Assembly (NCBI GenBank): GCA_023053575.1
Contig: JAKZAP010000010.1
Location: forward strand, 21,450,628-21,514,627
Direction: 5' to 3'
Source of the DNA: Branchinecta lynchi
Lineage: Eukaryota > Arthropoda > Branchiopoda > Anostraca > Branchinectidae
Length of the DNA: 64,000 bases
Shown here: positions 63,984-64,000 of the stretch, piece by piece
Layout of the letters: each line of letters starts with the position of its first letter
Numbering within the stretch: position 1 is the first letter of the stretch
The notes under the pieces: model-generated
What the model was told of the DNA's origin: nothing
Databases searched by the model: none
What the model saw: the letters and a program-made list of their open reading frames with translations, nothing else
Program-made: the position numbers and the translations under genes

Positions 63984-64000
63984 AAATCCTGAAAAATCCT

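Noticed and set aside
50328..64000. Search for the next NOS1AP exons (coiled coil and PDZ ligand)
   Set aside because: No phase-1 acceptor followed by a coiled-coil or Gln/Leu-rich frame could be found; they presumably lie beyond the window.

Overview
This window is eukaryotic nuclear DNA, most likely from a bilaterian invertebrate. The coding signal consists of short, widely spaced exons with GT/AG borders. The rest is intron filled with decayed non-LTR retrotransposons, SINE-like tRNA derivatives, many MITE families, hairpin elements, minisatellites and G/C homopolymer runs. No prokaryotic gene organisation is present. The species cannot be named from the sequence.

Host gene: two plus-strand exons match the phosphotyrosine-binding (PTB) domain of NOS1AP/CAPON, the adaptor for neuronal nitric oxide synthase (nematode DYC-1 family). 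Exon A (5323-5431) encodes the central beta strands and exon B (50183-50327) encodes the C-terminal PTB helix plus an acidic linker. They are phase-compatible across an inferred 44,751-bp intron. Inside that intron, on the same strand, an ATG-initiated 121-codon exon (38792-39154) ends at a phase-0 donor and can join exon B in frame. It is the best candidate for an alternative first exon giving a NOS1AP isoform that lacks nearly all of the PTB domain. Earlier NOS1AP exons lie left of the window or were not found, and no later exon could be identified to the right.

Layout: 1-2900 is a minus-strand LINE (RRM-type ORF1, and ORF2 endonuclease running off the left edge). 2.9-4.7 kb is a nested stack of a LINE tail and MITEs. 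5.3 kb is exon A, followed within 25 bp by a G/C-rich MITE. 6-25 kb holds LINE 3' ends, MITEs, SINEs, a reverse transcriptase split by another LINE, and minisatellites. 25.9-34.6 kb is a large, internally rearranged repeat domain with inverted arms and a 564-bp higher-order duplication. 35-42 kb is the least repetitive part and contains the candidate alternative exon plus a 170-bp tandem array. 42-50 kb carries hairpin MITEs of a CACTGT-ended family and a complete hAT MITE with 8-bp target duplications nested in another MITE. A further MITE ends about 13 bp before exon B. 50-58 kb has tRNA-like SINEs, LINE tails and more hairpin MITEs. 58-61.7 kb is an array of satellite-bearing elements with GGGATCCC motifs. 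62.4-64 kb has repeated fragments resembling the C-terminal half of a THAP zinc-finger domain, including one inverted copy.

Apart from the NOS1AP exons, nearly everything recognisable is mobile-element debris. All family assignments were made by eye, without alignment or database search.
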